From CAVXDY01 sp963760715 (GTDB taxonomy: Bacteria > Actinomycetota > Thermoleophilia > Miltoncostaeales > Miltoncostaeaceae), in NCBI GenBank assembly GCA_963760715.1, contig CAVXDY010000006.1, positions 62,001 to 126,000 of the forward strand: a stretch of DNA of 64,000 nt, given 5' to 3'. Positions 20,126 through 27,746 of this stretch are shown piece by piece. Each line of letters opens with the position of its first letter. Position 1 is the first letter of the stretch. The translations under genes were made by a program, and so were the position numbers. Under the pieces are notes generated by a model. It made no database searches and had not been told where the DNA came from. It saw only the letters and a program-made list of their open reading frames with translations.

Positions 20126-20791
20126 TCAGCCCGCGGCGGGGGGGTCGTCGGACGCGGCCGCCGGCGAGATGCCCGTCCCGGCCTGCCGCCGCCGGCGGCG
20201 GTGCCGGACCACCAGCCAGACGCCCCCCGCGACGATCGCCAGGATGAGCGCGTAGTCGACCACGTGGAGCTGCTTCTGCAGGTGATCCCAGTTGTCCCCC
20301 ACGGCGCGGCCGCCGAGCGTCAGGGCCAGGACCCAGGGGATGCAGCCCAGCAGCGTGAGGATCGTGAAGCGCCAGAAGGGCATCCGGGCGATGCCGGCGG
20401 GCAGCGAGATGAAGGTGCGGACGATCGGGATGCATCGCGACAGGAGCACCGCCCAGTCCCCGTTGCGCTGGAACCACCGGTCCGCGTTGTCGAGGCGCTT
20501 GGGCGTGATGTGCAGCCAGTGCCACCGAAGGGCCCACTCCCGGCCCTTGTACCGGCCCACCCCGTAGGCGATCCACGACCCGATGACGTTGCCCGCGACG
20601 CCGGCGGCCACCATCAGCCAGAGGCTCTCCTGGCCCTGGCCGACGAGGAACCCGCCGTAGAGCATGATCGCCTCGCTCGGCACCGGGATGCAGGCGCTCT
20701 CGAGGATCATCAGCAGGAACACCGCCAGCACGCCGTACGACCCGACCTGGTCGGTGGCGAAGTTGACGATGGGCGCGGTGATGTCGGGCAT
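20126..20791 (-). CDS. DedA family membrane protein
   Basis: A 221-residue polytopic inner-membrane protein of the DedA/SNARE-associated family, some members of which flip lipid carriers such as undecaprenyl phosphate or PE. Hallmarks: ESACIPVPSEAIMLYGGFL near residue 31 with the acidic residues needed for function, the VGRYKG-like turn, and SRCIPIVRTFISLPAGIARM with the conserved R-x-P-x-x-R-type arginines. About five hydrophobic segments are visible and the tail is Arg-rich. ATG at 20791. It is the fourth gene of the run phosphorylase-mutM-peptidase-DedA-SnoaL. Confidence 0.93.
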   Translation of the reverse strand: MPDITAPIVNFATDQVGSYGVLAVFLLMILESACIPVPSEAIMLYGGFLVGQGQESLWLMVAAGVAGNVIGSWIAYGVGRYKGREWALRWHWLHITPKRLDNADRWFQRNGDWAVLLSRCIPIVRTFISLPAGIARMPFWRFTILTLLGCIPWVLALTLGGRAVGDNWDHLQKQLHVVDYALILAIVAGGVWLVVRHRRRRRQAGTGISPAAASDDPPAAG

Positions 20792-20826
20792 GGCGGTCGG
20801 TCGCCCCTCGCGGGACCGGCGGGATG

Positions 20827-21789
20827 CTAGCGGGGGTGGCCCGCGGAACGGTCCGCGGCGGTCGGAACCCCCCGAACGGACGTCGCCCGTCGCACCGCGT
20901 CGCGGATCGCGGCCGACGTGGCCTCGGCGGCCGCGACCCCCACCGCGAACGGGCTGGCCGGCGCCGCGCCGGTCGCCAGGCAGAAGACCACGTCGCCGTC
21001 GAGCGGCGTGTGACAGGGGGACACGGCCCGGGCGAGCCCCGCATGGGCCATCCGCGCGGCGATCCCGGCCTGGGCGCGGTCGAGGGCGCCGTCGGTGACC
21101 ACGCACACCAGGGTGGTGCTGCCCGGCGCCGCCAGCCGCGGGTGCTCGGGCGGGAAATCGATGACCCGGCCGGCCGCTCCCACGAACCCGTCCTCGGGGT
21201 CGAAGGCCCCGGCGAGGACCTCCCCGCGCTCGTCGAGCACGTCGCCCCACGCGTTCACCACGGCCAGCGCGGCCACCGTCACCCCGTCGTACAGCCGTCG
21301 CACGCCCGCCCCGAGCCCCCCCTTGCACCACCCGGGCCGCCCCCTCAGCTTGCCCACCGTGGCGCCGGTGCCGGCCCCGACGCTCCCCACCGCGTGGGGC
21401 TCCTCCCGCGCCGCCCGGCACGCCGCGTAGCCGTCGTCCGGCCCGGGGCGCCGGGCGTTGCCGGTGACGCCCAGGTCGTAGATGCACGCCGCCGGCACGA
21501 TCGGCACCCGGGCCACGCCGGTGTCGTGCCCCAGTCCCTGCTCCTCGCACCAGCGCATGACGCCCGAGGCGGAATCCAGGCCGAAGGCGCTCCCGCCGGT
21601 CAGGAGGAGCGCCGTGACGGCGTGGACCGAGGCCTGCGGCGCGAGCAGCTCCGTCTCGCGGGTCGCCGGGCCGCCGCCCCGCACCTCGACCGCCCCCACC
21701 GTTCCCGGCGGGGGGATCACCACGGTGCAGCCGGTGCCGGCCGCGGCGTCGGTCCAGTGGCCCACGCGCACGCCCGTCACGGCGCTCAC
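20827..21789 (-). CDS. P1/S58-family peptidase (DmpA/NylC-like N-terminal nucleophile hydrolase)
   Basis: A 320-residue self-cleaving Ntn-type hydrolase of family S58, which includes D-aminopeptidase DmpA, beta-aminopeptidases and the nylon oligomer hydrolase NylC. Visible family blocks: VTGVRVGHWTD at the start, ALLLTGGSAFGLDSASGVMR, GSVGAGTGATVGKLRGRPG and GSTTLVCVVTDGAL near residue 235, where autocleavage before the Thr nucleophile is expected by analogy with NylC. The substrate cannot be inferred. The GTG at 21789 overlaps the mutM stop as GTGA (a second GTG is 3 bases upstream), so it is probably co-translated with mutM. Confidence 0.88.
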   Translation of the reverse strand: MSAVTGVRVGHWTDAAAGTGCTVVIPPPGTVGAVEVRGGGPATRETELLAPQASVHAVTALLLTGGSAFGLDSASGVMRWCEEQGLGHDTGVARVPIVPAACIYDLGVTGNARRPGPDDGYAACRAAREEPHAVGSVGAGTGATVGKLRGRPGWCKGGLGAGVRRLYDGVTVAALAVVNAWGDVLDERGEVLAGAFDPEDGFVGAAGRVIDFPPEHPRLAAPGSTTLVCVVTDGALDRAQAGIAARMAHAGLARAVSPCHTPLDGDVVFCLATGAAPASPFAVGVAAAEATSAAIRDAVRRATSVRGVPTAADRSAGHPR

Positions 21790-22631
21790 CACGGGGGCGG
21801 GGCCTCCTGGCAGCGGGGGCACCAGTAGGTCCCGCGCTGGGCCACGCGGGTCTTGCGGATGGTGGTGCCGCAGCGCGGGCAGGGCTCGCCGGCGTGCAGG
21901 TGGACGCGCAGGAGGTCCTGCATCGAGCCCTTCTCCCCGAGCGAGTCGCGGTAGCTGTCGATGGAGGCGCCCCCGGCCGCCACGGCCGCCGCGAGGCGAT
22001 CGCGGATGGCACGGTGGAGCCGGCGGATCTCGTCCGCGTCGAGGGAGCCCGCCGGGCGCTCGGGGTGGATGCGCGCCTGGAACAGGGCCTCGTCCACGTA
22101 CATGTTCCCCAGGCCCGCCACCAGCGCCTGGTTCAGGAGCACCGCCTTGATGGGCCCGCGGCGGCCCTCGAGGAGGTCCCCGAGGACGCGGGCGGTGAAC
22201 CGCGGCGACAGGGGCTCGACGCCGACCCGGGCGGTCCAGTACCCGTCGCGATCCGGGAGCCCCGCGGGCACGATCCACGCCCGCCCGAACCGGCGCATGT
22301 CGCCGAAGGTGAGCGTGCTGCCGTCGTCGAGGTCGAAGCGGGCGCGCAGGAACCGCTCCTCCTCGTCCGAGGGCCCGGGGCGCCAGTGCAGGCGCCCGGT
22401 CATCCGCAGGTGCACGGCCAGGGTGTCGCCCGACTCGAGCTCCACCAGCAGGTACTTGCCGCGCCGGTCCACCGAGCGCACGCGCTGCCCGGCGACCCGC
22501 GCGACGAAGGCCGCGGGGTCCTCGGGGCTCACCAGCTTGGGATCGTGCACCTCCACGGCCGCGAACGACCGGCCGGGGATGCGCTCGGCGAGCTGGCGCC
22601 GGATCGTCTCGACCTCAGGAAGCTCCGGCAC
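21786..22631 (-). CDS. mutM: formamidopyrimidine-DNA glycosylase
   Basis: Base-excision repair enzyme removing 8-oxoguanine and formamidopyrimidines, with AP-lyase activity. The 281-residue product starts PELPEVETIRRQL, so the catalytic Pro follows the initiator. It carries the conserved Lys in HLRMTGRLHW, FGDMRRFG, the helix-two-turn-helix segment QALVAGLGNMYVDEALF and the C-terminal zinc finger CPRCG ... CPRCQ. Length and all key residues are normal. The start is a GTG at 22631 that overlaps the upstream phosphorylase by 17 bases, so the two are probably co-translated. Confidence 0.96.
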   Translation of the reverse strand: MPELPEVETIRRQLAERIPGRSFAAVEVHDPKLVSPEDPAAFVARVAGQRVRSVDRRGKYLLVELESGDTLAVHLRMTGRLHWRPGPSDEEERFLRARFDLDDGSTLTFGDMRRFGRAWIVPAGLPDRDGYWTARVGVEPLSPRFTARVLGDLLEGRRGPIKAVLLNQALVAGLGNMYVDEALFQARIHPERPAGSLDADEIRRLHRAIRDRLAAAVAAGGASIDSYRDSLGEKGSMQDLLRVHLHAGEPCPRCGTTIRKTRVAQRGTYWCPRCQEAPPPW

Positions 22632-23943
22632 CGCCGCGTCCCTCCGCCAGCACCAGCGACGGAGCCTCGACCGGCTCCTCGGAGATCCCCAGGCAGGCCC
22701 TCACCATCTCCCCGGCGCGCTCGGCCGCCTGGCCGTCGCGGGCGTGGATTCGGGCCACGGGCCGGCCGGCCTCCACCCGGTCGCCCACCTTGGCGAGCAG
22801 CTCGATCCCCACCGCGTGGTCGATCGCCTGATCGGGGTGCAGCCGACCCGCCCCGAGCCAGCGGGCCGCCTCCCCCACGCCCCGCGCCTCGATGGCGCTC
22901 ATCCAGCCGGACGACGGGGCGGCCACCTCGTGCCGCTCGGTGACCGACGGGAGCAGGCTCGGGTCGCTCCAGACCTCGGGATCCCCTCCCTGCGCCTCCA
23001 CCCAGCGCTCGGCCGCCACCAGCGCGGCGCCCGAGTTCAGCGCCTCGGATGCCCGCTCGAACCCCTCGCCCTCCTCGGCCATTCCGGCCGCCTCGGCCAG
23101 CCGGGCCGCCACCAGGACCGCCAGGTCGCGGACGTCGGGCGGCCCGCCGCCGCGCAGCACCTCGGCCGCCTCCCCGACCTCCAGCGCGTTACCCACGCAC
23201 CGCCCGAGGGGCTGGTCCATCGCGGTCACCAGCCACCGGACCGGCCGCCCCCAGGGCTCGGCGAGCGCCGCCATGAGCTCGGCGGCCGCGCGGGCGCTCG
23301 CCACGTCCGGGAAGAACGCCCCGCTCCCGGCCTTGACGTCGAGCACGATGGCCCCCGCACCGCCCGCGAGCTTCCTGCTCATGATCGAGGCGGCGATGAG
23401 ACCCGCGGAGGGGACCGTCCCGGTGGCGTCCCGCAACGCGAGCAGGCGCTCCTCGCCGGGGGTCAGGCTCGCGGCCTGGGAGACGACGGCGATCCCCGAG
23501 TCCCGCACCTGGCGCACGAAGCGCTTCAGGGGAAGATCGGCCTCGTATCCGGGGATCGCCTCCAGCTTGTCGATCGTGCCTCCGGTGTGGGCCTGCCCGC
23601 GGCCGCTCATCGTGGCGACCCGCACCCCCAGGGACGCCGCCAGCGGCGCGGCCACGAGGGTCACCGGGTCCCCCACCCCGCCGGTGGAGTGCATGTCGCC
23701 GGTCGGCGCGAGCGACGCCAGCTCCAGGCGCTGCCCGGAGGCGATCAGCGCGCGCGTGAGGCCCTCGACGCCGGGGCGGGGCAGGCCGCTCAGGCACGCC
23801 ACCATGCACCAGGCGGCCATCTGCGCGTCGTCGGCCGTGCCGTCGAGCCACGAGCCAACGAAGGACTCCACGCTCGCGGCGTCCACGGGGTCCCCGCGCC
23901 GGCTTCGCTCGATCACCTCAAGGGGGGCGAGGGACGCGACCAT
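22615..23943 (-). CDS. pyrimidine-nucleoside (thymidine) phosphorylase
   Basis: Splits thymidine or other pyrimidine nucleosides with phosphate into base and (deoxy)ribose-1-phosphate; nucleoside salvage in the cytoplasm. The 442-residue product has DMHSTGGVGDPVTLVAAPL, the phosphate-binding motif MSGRGQAHTGGTIDKLEAIPG-type (SGRG-xx-HTGGT), AASIMSRKLAGG with the catalytic Arg-Lys pair, and DVKAGSGAFF. The C-terminal domain resembles a hammerhead barrel as in the family. Both DeoA and Pdp share these motifs, so the nucleoside preference is not decided. It is the first gene of a minus-strand run with mutM and is divergent from the PDZ-TPR gene. Confidence 0.93.
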   Translation of the reverse strand: MVASLAPLEVIERSRRGDPVDAASVESFVGSWLDGTADDAQMAAWCMVACLSGLPRPGVEGLTRALIASGQRLELASLAPTGDMHSTGGVGDPVTLVAAPLAASLGVRVATMSGRGQAHTGGTIDKLEAIPGYEADLPLKRFVRQVRDSGIAVVSQAASLTPGEERLLALRDATGTVPSAGLIAASIMSRKLAGGAGAIVLDVKAGSGAFFPDVASARAAAELMAALAEPWGRPVRWLVTAMDQPLGRCVGNALEVGEAAEVLRGGGPPDVRDLAVLVAARLAEAAGMAEEGEGFERASEALNSGAALVAAERWVEAQGGDPEVWSDPSLLPSVTERHEVAAPSSGWMSAIEARGVGEAARWLGAGRLHPDQAIDHAVGIELLAKVGDRVEAGRPVARIHARDGQAAERAGEMVRACLGISEEPVEAPSLVLAEGRGGAGAS

Positions 23944-24028
23944 GCGGCCGGGGACTCTACTCCGGGGGGCGTCCGTCGCGGTGACCGCGTGGGACGGTGC
24001 GCGCGGGCCGCGCTGGTAGGGTCGCGCG

Positions 24029-25384
24029 GTGCCCCGCCTCCTCTCGGCCGTCGCGGCCGGCCTGATCCTGGCCGCCGCCGGCGCAACGGTCGCAACCGCG
24101 CAGCAGCCGGCCCCTCAGCCGGCCACGACGGCGCCCACCGCTCCGGCCGGGCCCCCGGCCCTCGACTCGCTGCGCCTGCCGAACGTGATCTCGGCCCAGC
24201 AGGGGCACGCGCGCTTCCTGGTCGGCGTGCGCCTGGCCACGCCCTCGAAGCTGATGGTCCAGATCGTCGCCGGCCGCGACGGCAAGATCGTCCAGACGGT
24301 CACGGACGCGCGGCCGCGGCAGGCCGGACGCGCCTATTTCCGGGTGGAGGGCGTCGACAGCTCGGGGTTCCAGCTCGTGCCCGGGGCGTACAAGCTGCGG
24401 CTGCAGGCCACGGACGCGCAGGGGCGCACCTCGCCCGTGCTGGAGAAGACCTTCAAGCTGCGCCTCACCCCGCCGCGGGGGCTCTTCGACGCCTACACCG
24501 TTCCCCTGTGGAGCGCCTTCCGCCGCCAGGCCGGGACCACGGTCCCGGGCCAGCTCGTCGCCGTCGTGGGTCCCAAGGGCGCGGCGGCGACCGCGGGGAT
24601 CCGCCGCGGCGACGTCATCACCAAGATCGCCGGCAAGAGCGTCGGCACGCCCGGGGCGTTCGCCGTGGCCCTGCGGGCGCTGCCCGCGCAGAAGGCGGTT
24701 CCCGTGGAGCTCGTGCGCGCCGGCCAGCCGCTGTCGGTGACGATGGAGCCCAAGCCGGACTGGGAGCCCGTCGCCGACTACGCGAAGTCCCTGAGCGTGG
24801 CGGTCGCCCGCGACCCGAAGAGCATCGCGCTCGCCGACGCGCGCGCCCGGCAGCTCCTGGACGCCGGCAAGACCGCGCCGGCGCAGGCGCTCATCGACGC
24901 GTGGCCCGCGAGCTGGCGCGCGTCCGCGCCGGGTCAGCTCCTCCTGGGCGACCTCCTGGCCAAGGAGAGCAAGTGGAAGCCCGCGCTGGGCGCCTACAAC
25001 CGGGCCCGCACGAAGGACCCGACCATGGGGGCGGCCGAGTTCGGGCGCGGCCTCGCGCTGTCCGGGCTCGGCAAGACCGGGCCCTCCATCGTCGCCTTCA
25101 CCGCGGCGGCCGCGGACGATCCCGGCGACCCGGCGGCACAGGGGTTCCTGGCCTACGCGCTGCTCCGTGGCGGGCGCACCCCCGAGGCCGTCACCGCGGC
25201 GCAGGCGGCCGTCACGCTCGATCCGCGCTACGCGGACGGGTTCCTGCCGCTGGGCATCGCCCTGCTGGGCAGCAACGACCGCGCCGGGGGCGTCAAGGCC
25301 CTGCGCCGCGGCCTGGTCCTGCTGGAGGAGCCCCAGCGCGCCGACCAGCTCATCGCCCAGCACCTGGTGCGCGCCGACCCCTGA
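24029..25384 (+). CDS. exported PDZ- and TPR-containing protein
   Basis: A 451-residue exported protein of unknown role. A signal peptide is clear (LLSAVAAGLILAAAGATVATA, cleavage likely before QQPAP), followed by a Pro/Thr-rich linker. Residues about 45-150 look like a beta-sandwich (GFQLVPGAYKLRLQATDAQG, FlgD/Ig-like). Residues about 165-245 form a PDZ domain (GAAATAGIRRGDVITKIAGK) of the HtrA/CtpA type but with no protease domain. The rest is TPR-like helices (LALSGLGKTGPSIVAF, PRYADGFLPLGIALLGS). It probably binds proteins outside the membrane. Start is a GTG at 24029; a convergent small membrane-protein gene follows. Confidence 0.85.
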   Translation: MPRLLSAVAAGLILAAAGATVATAQQPAPQPATTAPTAPAGPPALDSLRLPNVISAQQGHARFLVGVRLATPSKLMVQIVAGRDGKIVQTVTDARPRQAGRAYFRVEGVDSSGFQLVPGAYKLRLQATDAQGRTSPVLEKTFKLRLTPPRGLFDAYTVPLWSAFRRQAGTTVPGQLVAVVGPKGAAATAGIRRGDVITKIAGKSVGTPGAFAVALRALPAQKAVPVELVRAGQPLSVTMEPKPDWEPVADYAKSLSVAVARDPKSIALADARARQLLDAGKTAPAQALIDAWPASWRASAPGQLLLGDLLAKESKWKPALGAYNRARTKDPTMGAAEFGRGLALSGLGKTGPSIVAFTAAAADDPGDPAAQGFLAYALLRGGRTPEAVTAAQAAVTLDPRYADGFLPLGIALLGSNDRAGGVKALRRGLVLLEEPQRADQLIAQHLVRADP

Positions 25385-25418
25385 TCCACCGGGTCGCGGG
25401 GCCCGTCGGGGAGCGGTT

Positions 25419-25724
25419 CTAGAACTCGCCCGTGGGGTGGTCGCCGGAGTCCTCGAGGCGGGCCCGCTGGCGGTCGGCGCGCGATCCGCCGCCCGAGCGT
25501 CCTCCGCGGCTCCCGACTCCCCCGGACAGGAACAGCACCGTCAGGATGCCGGCGGCCAGACCGGCCCACAGCTCCCACTGCAGGAGCGGGTTCTCGACGA
25601 AGATGCCATAGAGCAGGAGCACGGCCACGACGCCCACGAGCGCGAGCGGGCGCTGCCGCGGAGGCGCCAGGTGCACCGCCCAGGGCGCCACCAGGGCGAT
25701 GACCAGCAGCAGAATCGTGCTCAC
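25419..25724 (-). CDS. small membrane protein, unknown function
   Basis: A 101-residue protein with three hydrophobic segments (TILLLVIALVAPWAVHLA; LALVGVVAVLLLYGIFV; LWAGLAAGILTVLFLSGGV) and a charged, Gly/Arg-rich cytoplasmic-type tail. No family is recognised. It is convergent with the PDZ-TPR gene and divergent from the DUF429 gene. Composition and codon use fit the surroundings, so it is probably a real gene. Confidence 0.65.
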   Translation of the reverse strand: MSTILLLVIALVAPWAVHLAPPRQRPLALVGVVAVLLLYGIFVENPLLQWELWAGLAAGILTVLFLSGGVGSRGGRSGGGSRADRQRARLEDSGDHPTGEF

Positions 25725-25846
25725 GGCATCGCTCCCATGGGGGAAACGCCGGTGGGCGCGGAGGGCATCGCCGCAGAGTAGTGGGCTTTCGTCCCCCTCG
25801 TCCAGCCGGGTCCCGCCGCGGGACGGGCCACGGCTAGGGTTGGCCG

Positions 25847-26629
25847 ATGCCCGAGGCCATCGGAGTGCACCTGCTCCAGACGCTCGGCCTGGTGGGCTCG
25901 GGGCGCCACTCCGCGGTGGCCCGGCTGGACCCCGAGGGGCGCCTGACGGCCCTCGACCTCGCCGACGGCGACGACGACCTGGTCGCCCGGATCGGCACCG
26001 GGCCCGGCGTCCTCGCGATCGACGCCCCGCTGGCCGTTCCCGACGAGACGGGGCAGCGGGACGTGGAGCGCGTCCTGGCCTGGTGCGACGTCCCGGCCTT
26101 CCCGGTGTCGCGCCGCCGCCTGGAGCAGCTTCACGGCGGCGCCCGCGGGGTGGCCCTCGCGCCGCGGCTGGCCGCGGCCGGGCGCGAGGTGCACGAGGCC
26201 CTGCCCGACCTGGTCCTGCGCCAGATCGCGTGGGAGCGCGACCATCCCCCGGGCTCGCCGCCGCCCGGCCTGGCCGCGTACCGGGCCGCGTGGCTCGGCC
26301 TGCGGGCCCCGGTGTACCGCCCCAAGGGCGCCGGCCGGGCCCGGGCGGCCGGGCTCCTGCCGGCGTGGCGCCTGCTGGCGGAGGTGATCGACCTCGGCGG
26401 ATGGGCGCCGGACGCCGATGGAGACGACTGGCGCGTCCTGGACGACGCGGCCCGGCTCGACGCGATCTGCTGCGCCTACACCGCCCTCCGCATGGCGGAT
26501 CCGGAGGCCGCGATGTCCATCGGGACGCCGGAGCGGGGGCGGGTCGCCTTCCCGGTGGGTCCCTCGCTGAGGGGACGCGTGGCCCTCACCCTGGCGCGTC
26601 TGCGGGATGAGGGCTCCGTGCGGATCTGA
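25847..26629 (+). CDS. DUF429 family protein (RNase H-fold, predicted nuclease)
   Basis: A 260-residue cytoplasmic protein that fits the DUF429 pattern: a first strand region (GLVGSGRHSAVARLDPEG), an acidic second motif LAIDAPLAVPDETGQRDVER, a HEALPDLVLRQIA segment equivalent to the E-x-hydrophobic-Pro motif, and a C-terminal LLAEVIDLGGW ... LDDAARLDAICCAYTALRM acidic helix. These acidic residues are those proposed for metal binding in the RNase H-like fold. The activity of the family is not established. Start ATG at 25847. Followed after 55 bases by dodecin on the same strand. Confidence 0.75.
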   Translation: MPEAIGVHLLQTLGLVGSGRHSAVARLDPEGRLTALDLADGDDDLVARIGTGPGVLAIDAPLAVPDETGQRDVERVLAWCDVPAFPVSRRRLEQLHGGARGVALAPRLAAAGREVHEALPDLVLRQIAWERDHPPGSPPPGLAAYRAAWLGLRAPVYRPKGAGRARAAGLLPAWRLLAEVIDLGGWAPDADGDDWRVLDDAARLDAICCAYTALRMADPEAAMSIGTPERGRVAFPVGPSLRGRVALTLARLRDEGSVRI

Positions 26630-26684
26630 CGCCACGGAAGGTAGTGTGGATTCGTACGTATCCCGTTCGGAAAGGACCCATGAA

Positions 26685-26897
26685 ATGGGCAGCGTCTACC
26701 GCGTGATCGAGGTCATCGGCACCAGCGACACGTCGTGGGAGGATGCGGCCGCCACGGCGGTCGCGACCGCGAGCGGATCGCTCCGGGACCTCCGAGTCGC
26801 CGAGGTGAGCAAGCTGGACGTCACCATCGGATCGGACGGGAAGGTCGAGAGCTACCGCGCCCGCCTGGACCTCTCCTTCAAGTACGAGGCGAGCTGA
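26685..26897 (+). CDS. dodecin (flavin-storage protein)
   Basis: A 70-residue beta-alpha-beta-beta protein of the dodecin family, which forms hollow dodecamers binding and buffering flavins. It begins GSVYRVIEVIGTSDTSWEDA, with the flavin-stacking Trp in TSWEDA, and contains RDLRVAEVSKLDVTIGSDGK and a final YRARLDLSFKYEAS strand. Start ATG at 26685 with an AAGGA site; an out-of-frame ATG lies 5 bases upstream. The last codons and stop are part of a 14-bp tandem repeat (26886-26919). Confidence 0.93.
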   Translation: MGSVYRVIEVIGTSDTSWEDAAATAVATASGSLRDLRVAEVSKLDVTIGSDGKVESYRARLDLSFKYEAS

Positions 26898-26919
26898 GCG
26901 AGGCGAGCTGAGCGAGGCG
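26886..26919. repeat. 14-bp tandem repeat across the dodecin stop codon
   Basis: GAGGCGAGCTGAGC occurs at 26886-26899 and again at 26900-26913, followed by GAGGCG of a third unit. The first unit contains the last dodecin codons and the TGA; the second repeats them after the stop. It looks like a local slippage duplication with no coding effect. Confidence 0.9.
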
Positions 26920-26929
26920 TGCGCGCGGG

Positions 26930-27721
26930 TCACCCCGGGCGCACCGTGAACGCGAGCCCGATCCGCGGCGCGGCATCGATTGCGCGCCGCAGGTCGGACC
27001 CGTCCTCGTAGGGGCGGTCCTCCACCAGCCGGGCGGGGACGGGGAGCTCCACGGCGGCCTCCCGGAAGGGCCACGGCGCGCAGAGGCACCCGCGCGGGCC
27101 GTCAGGGCGCAGGGAGAGCGTGACCCCCGGGTCGCCGATCCGGCGCGGGACCTGGGGCAGGGTCATCTCGCGGCCGGCCGGGAGGGCGCGCCAGGTGAGG
27201 TAGAGGCTGAGCAGGTCCCAGGTCTGGAGCAGGCGGTACGCGGCCCAGGCCCAGGCGTCGAGCCCGTCTCCGCCGATCCGCGCGCGCAGGCGCTGCTGCA
27301 GCTCGTCCTGCCGCGCCAGGAACGCCCGCACCTGCGGCTCGCGCTCGGCGCGCGGCGGCGGCGGGCCGGGGTCGAGGCCGCGGCGCCCGTCGTACAGGCC
27401 CTGGCCGTGCATGCTCACCAGGAGGCCCACCCGGTCCCCCAGGGCGCACGCCTGCCGGATGCCCTCCGCGTACAGCCGCACGTGCGTGGGCCGGTCGATC
27501 TCGACGAAGTCCGTCGGGCTTCCGGCGGCGGTCACCGTGGGGGCGCGCTCCCACGCCCGCCAGCCCTCGTCGTGCGCGCGCGCCGCCTCCACGACCGGCC
27601 CGTACGGCTCGGGGAGCGCGAAGTCGTCGTTCCCCCAGGCCTCGGCCATCGCGGCGCACTGGTCCTGATGGTCCACCTGGCGCACCAGCAGCAGGCCCTC
27701 CTCGCGCCGGGAGACGATCAT
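26930..27721 (-). CDS. DUF3891 family protein
   Basis: A 263-residue soluble protein matching the DUF3891 pattern: an N-terminal LLLVRQVDHQDQCAAMAEAWG (residues about 10-30, with the HxxQ element), AARAHDEGWRAWERAP with a conserved acidic/His pair, VGLLVSMHGQGLY, and LLQTWDLLSLYLTWRA near the middle. The His/Asp pattern suggests a metal site like HD-type hydrolases, but no activity is known. ATG at 27721 was chosen; an upstream ATG at 27742 adds seven residues. It follows the UvrD-like gene by 25 bases on the same strand and is convergent with dodecin. Confidence 0.82.
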   Translation of the reverse strand: MIVSRREEGLLLVRQVDHQDQCAAMAEAWGNDDFALPEPYGPVVEAARAHDEGWRAWERAPTVTAAGSPTDFVEIDRPTHVRLYAEGIRQACALGDRVGLLVSMHGQGLYDGRRGLDPGPPPPRAEREPQVRAFLARQDELQQRLRARIGGDGLDAWAWAAYRLLQTWDLLSLYLTWRALPAGREMTLPQVPRRIGDPGVTLSLRPDGPRGCLCAPWPFREAAVELPVPARLVEDRPYEDGSDLRRAIDAAPRIGLAFTVRPG

Positions 27722-27746
27722 GAGTTGAGGGTACCCGGGCACCGGC

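Noticed and set aside
21961..25422. 1153-codon plus-strand frame across mutM, the phosphorylase and the PDZ-TPR gene
   Set aside because: It runs antisense or out of frame through three real genes; no conserved motif.
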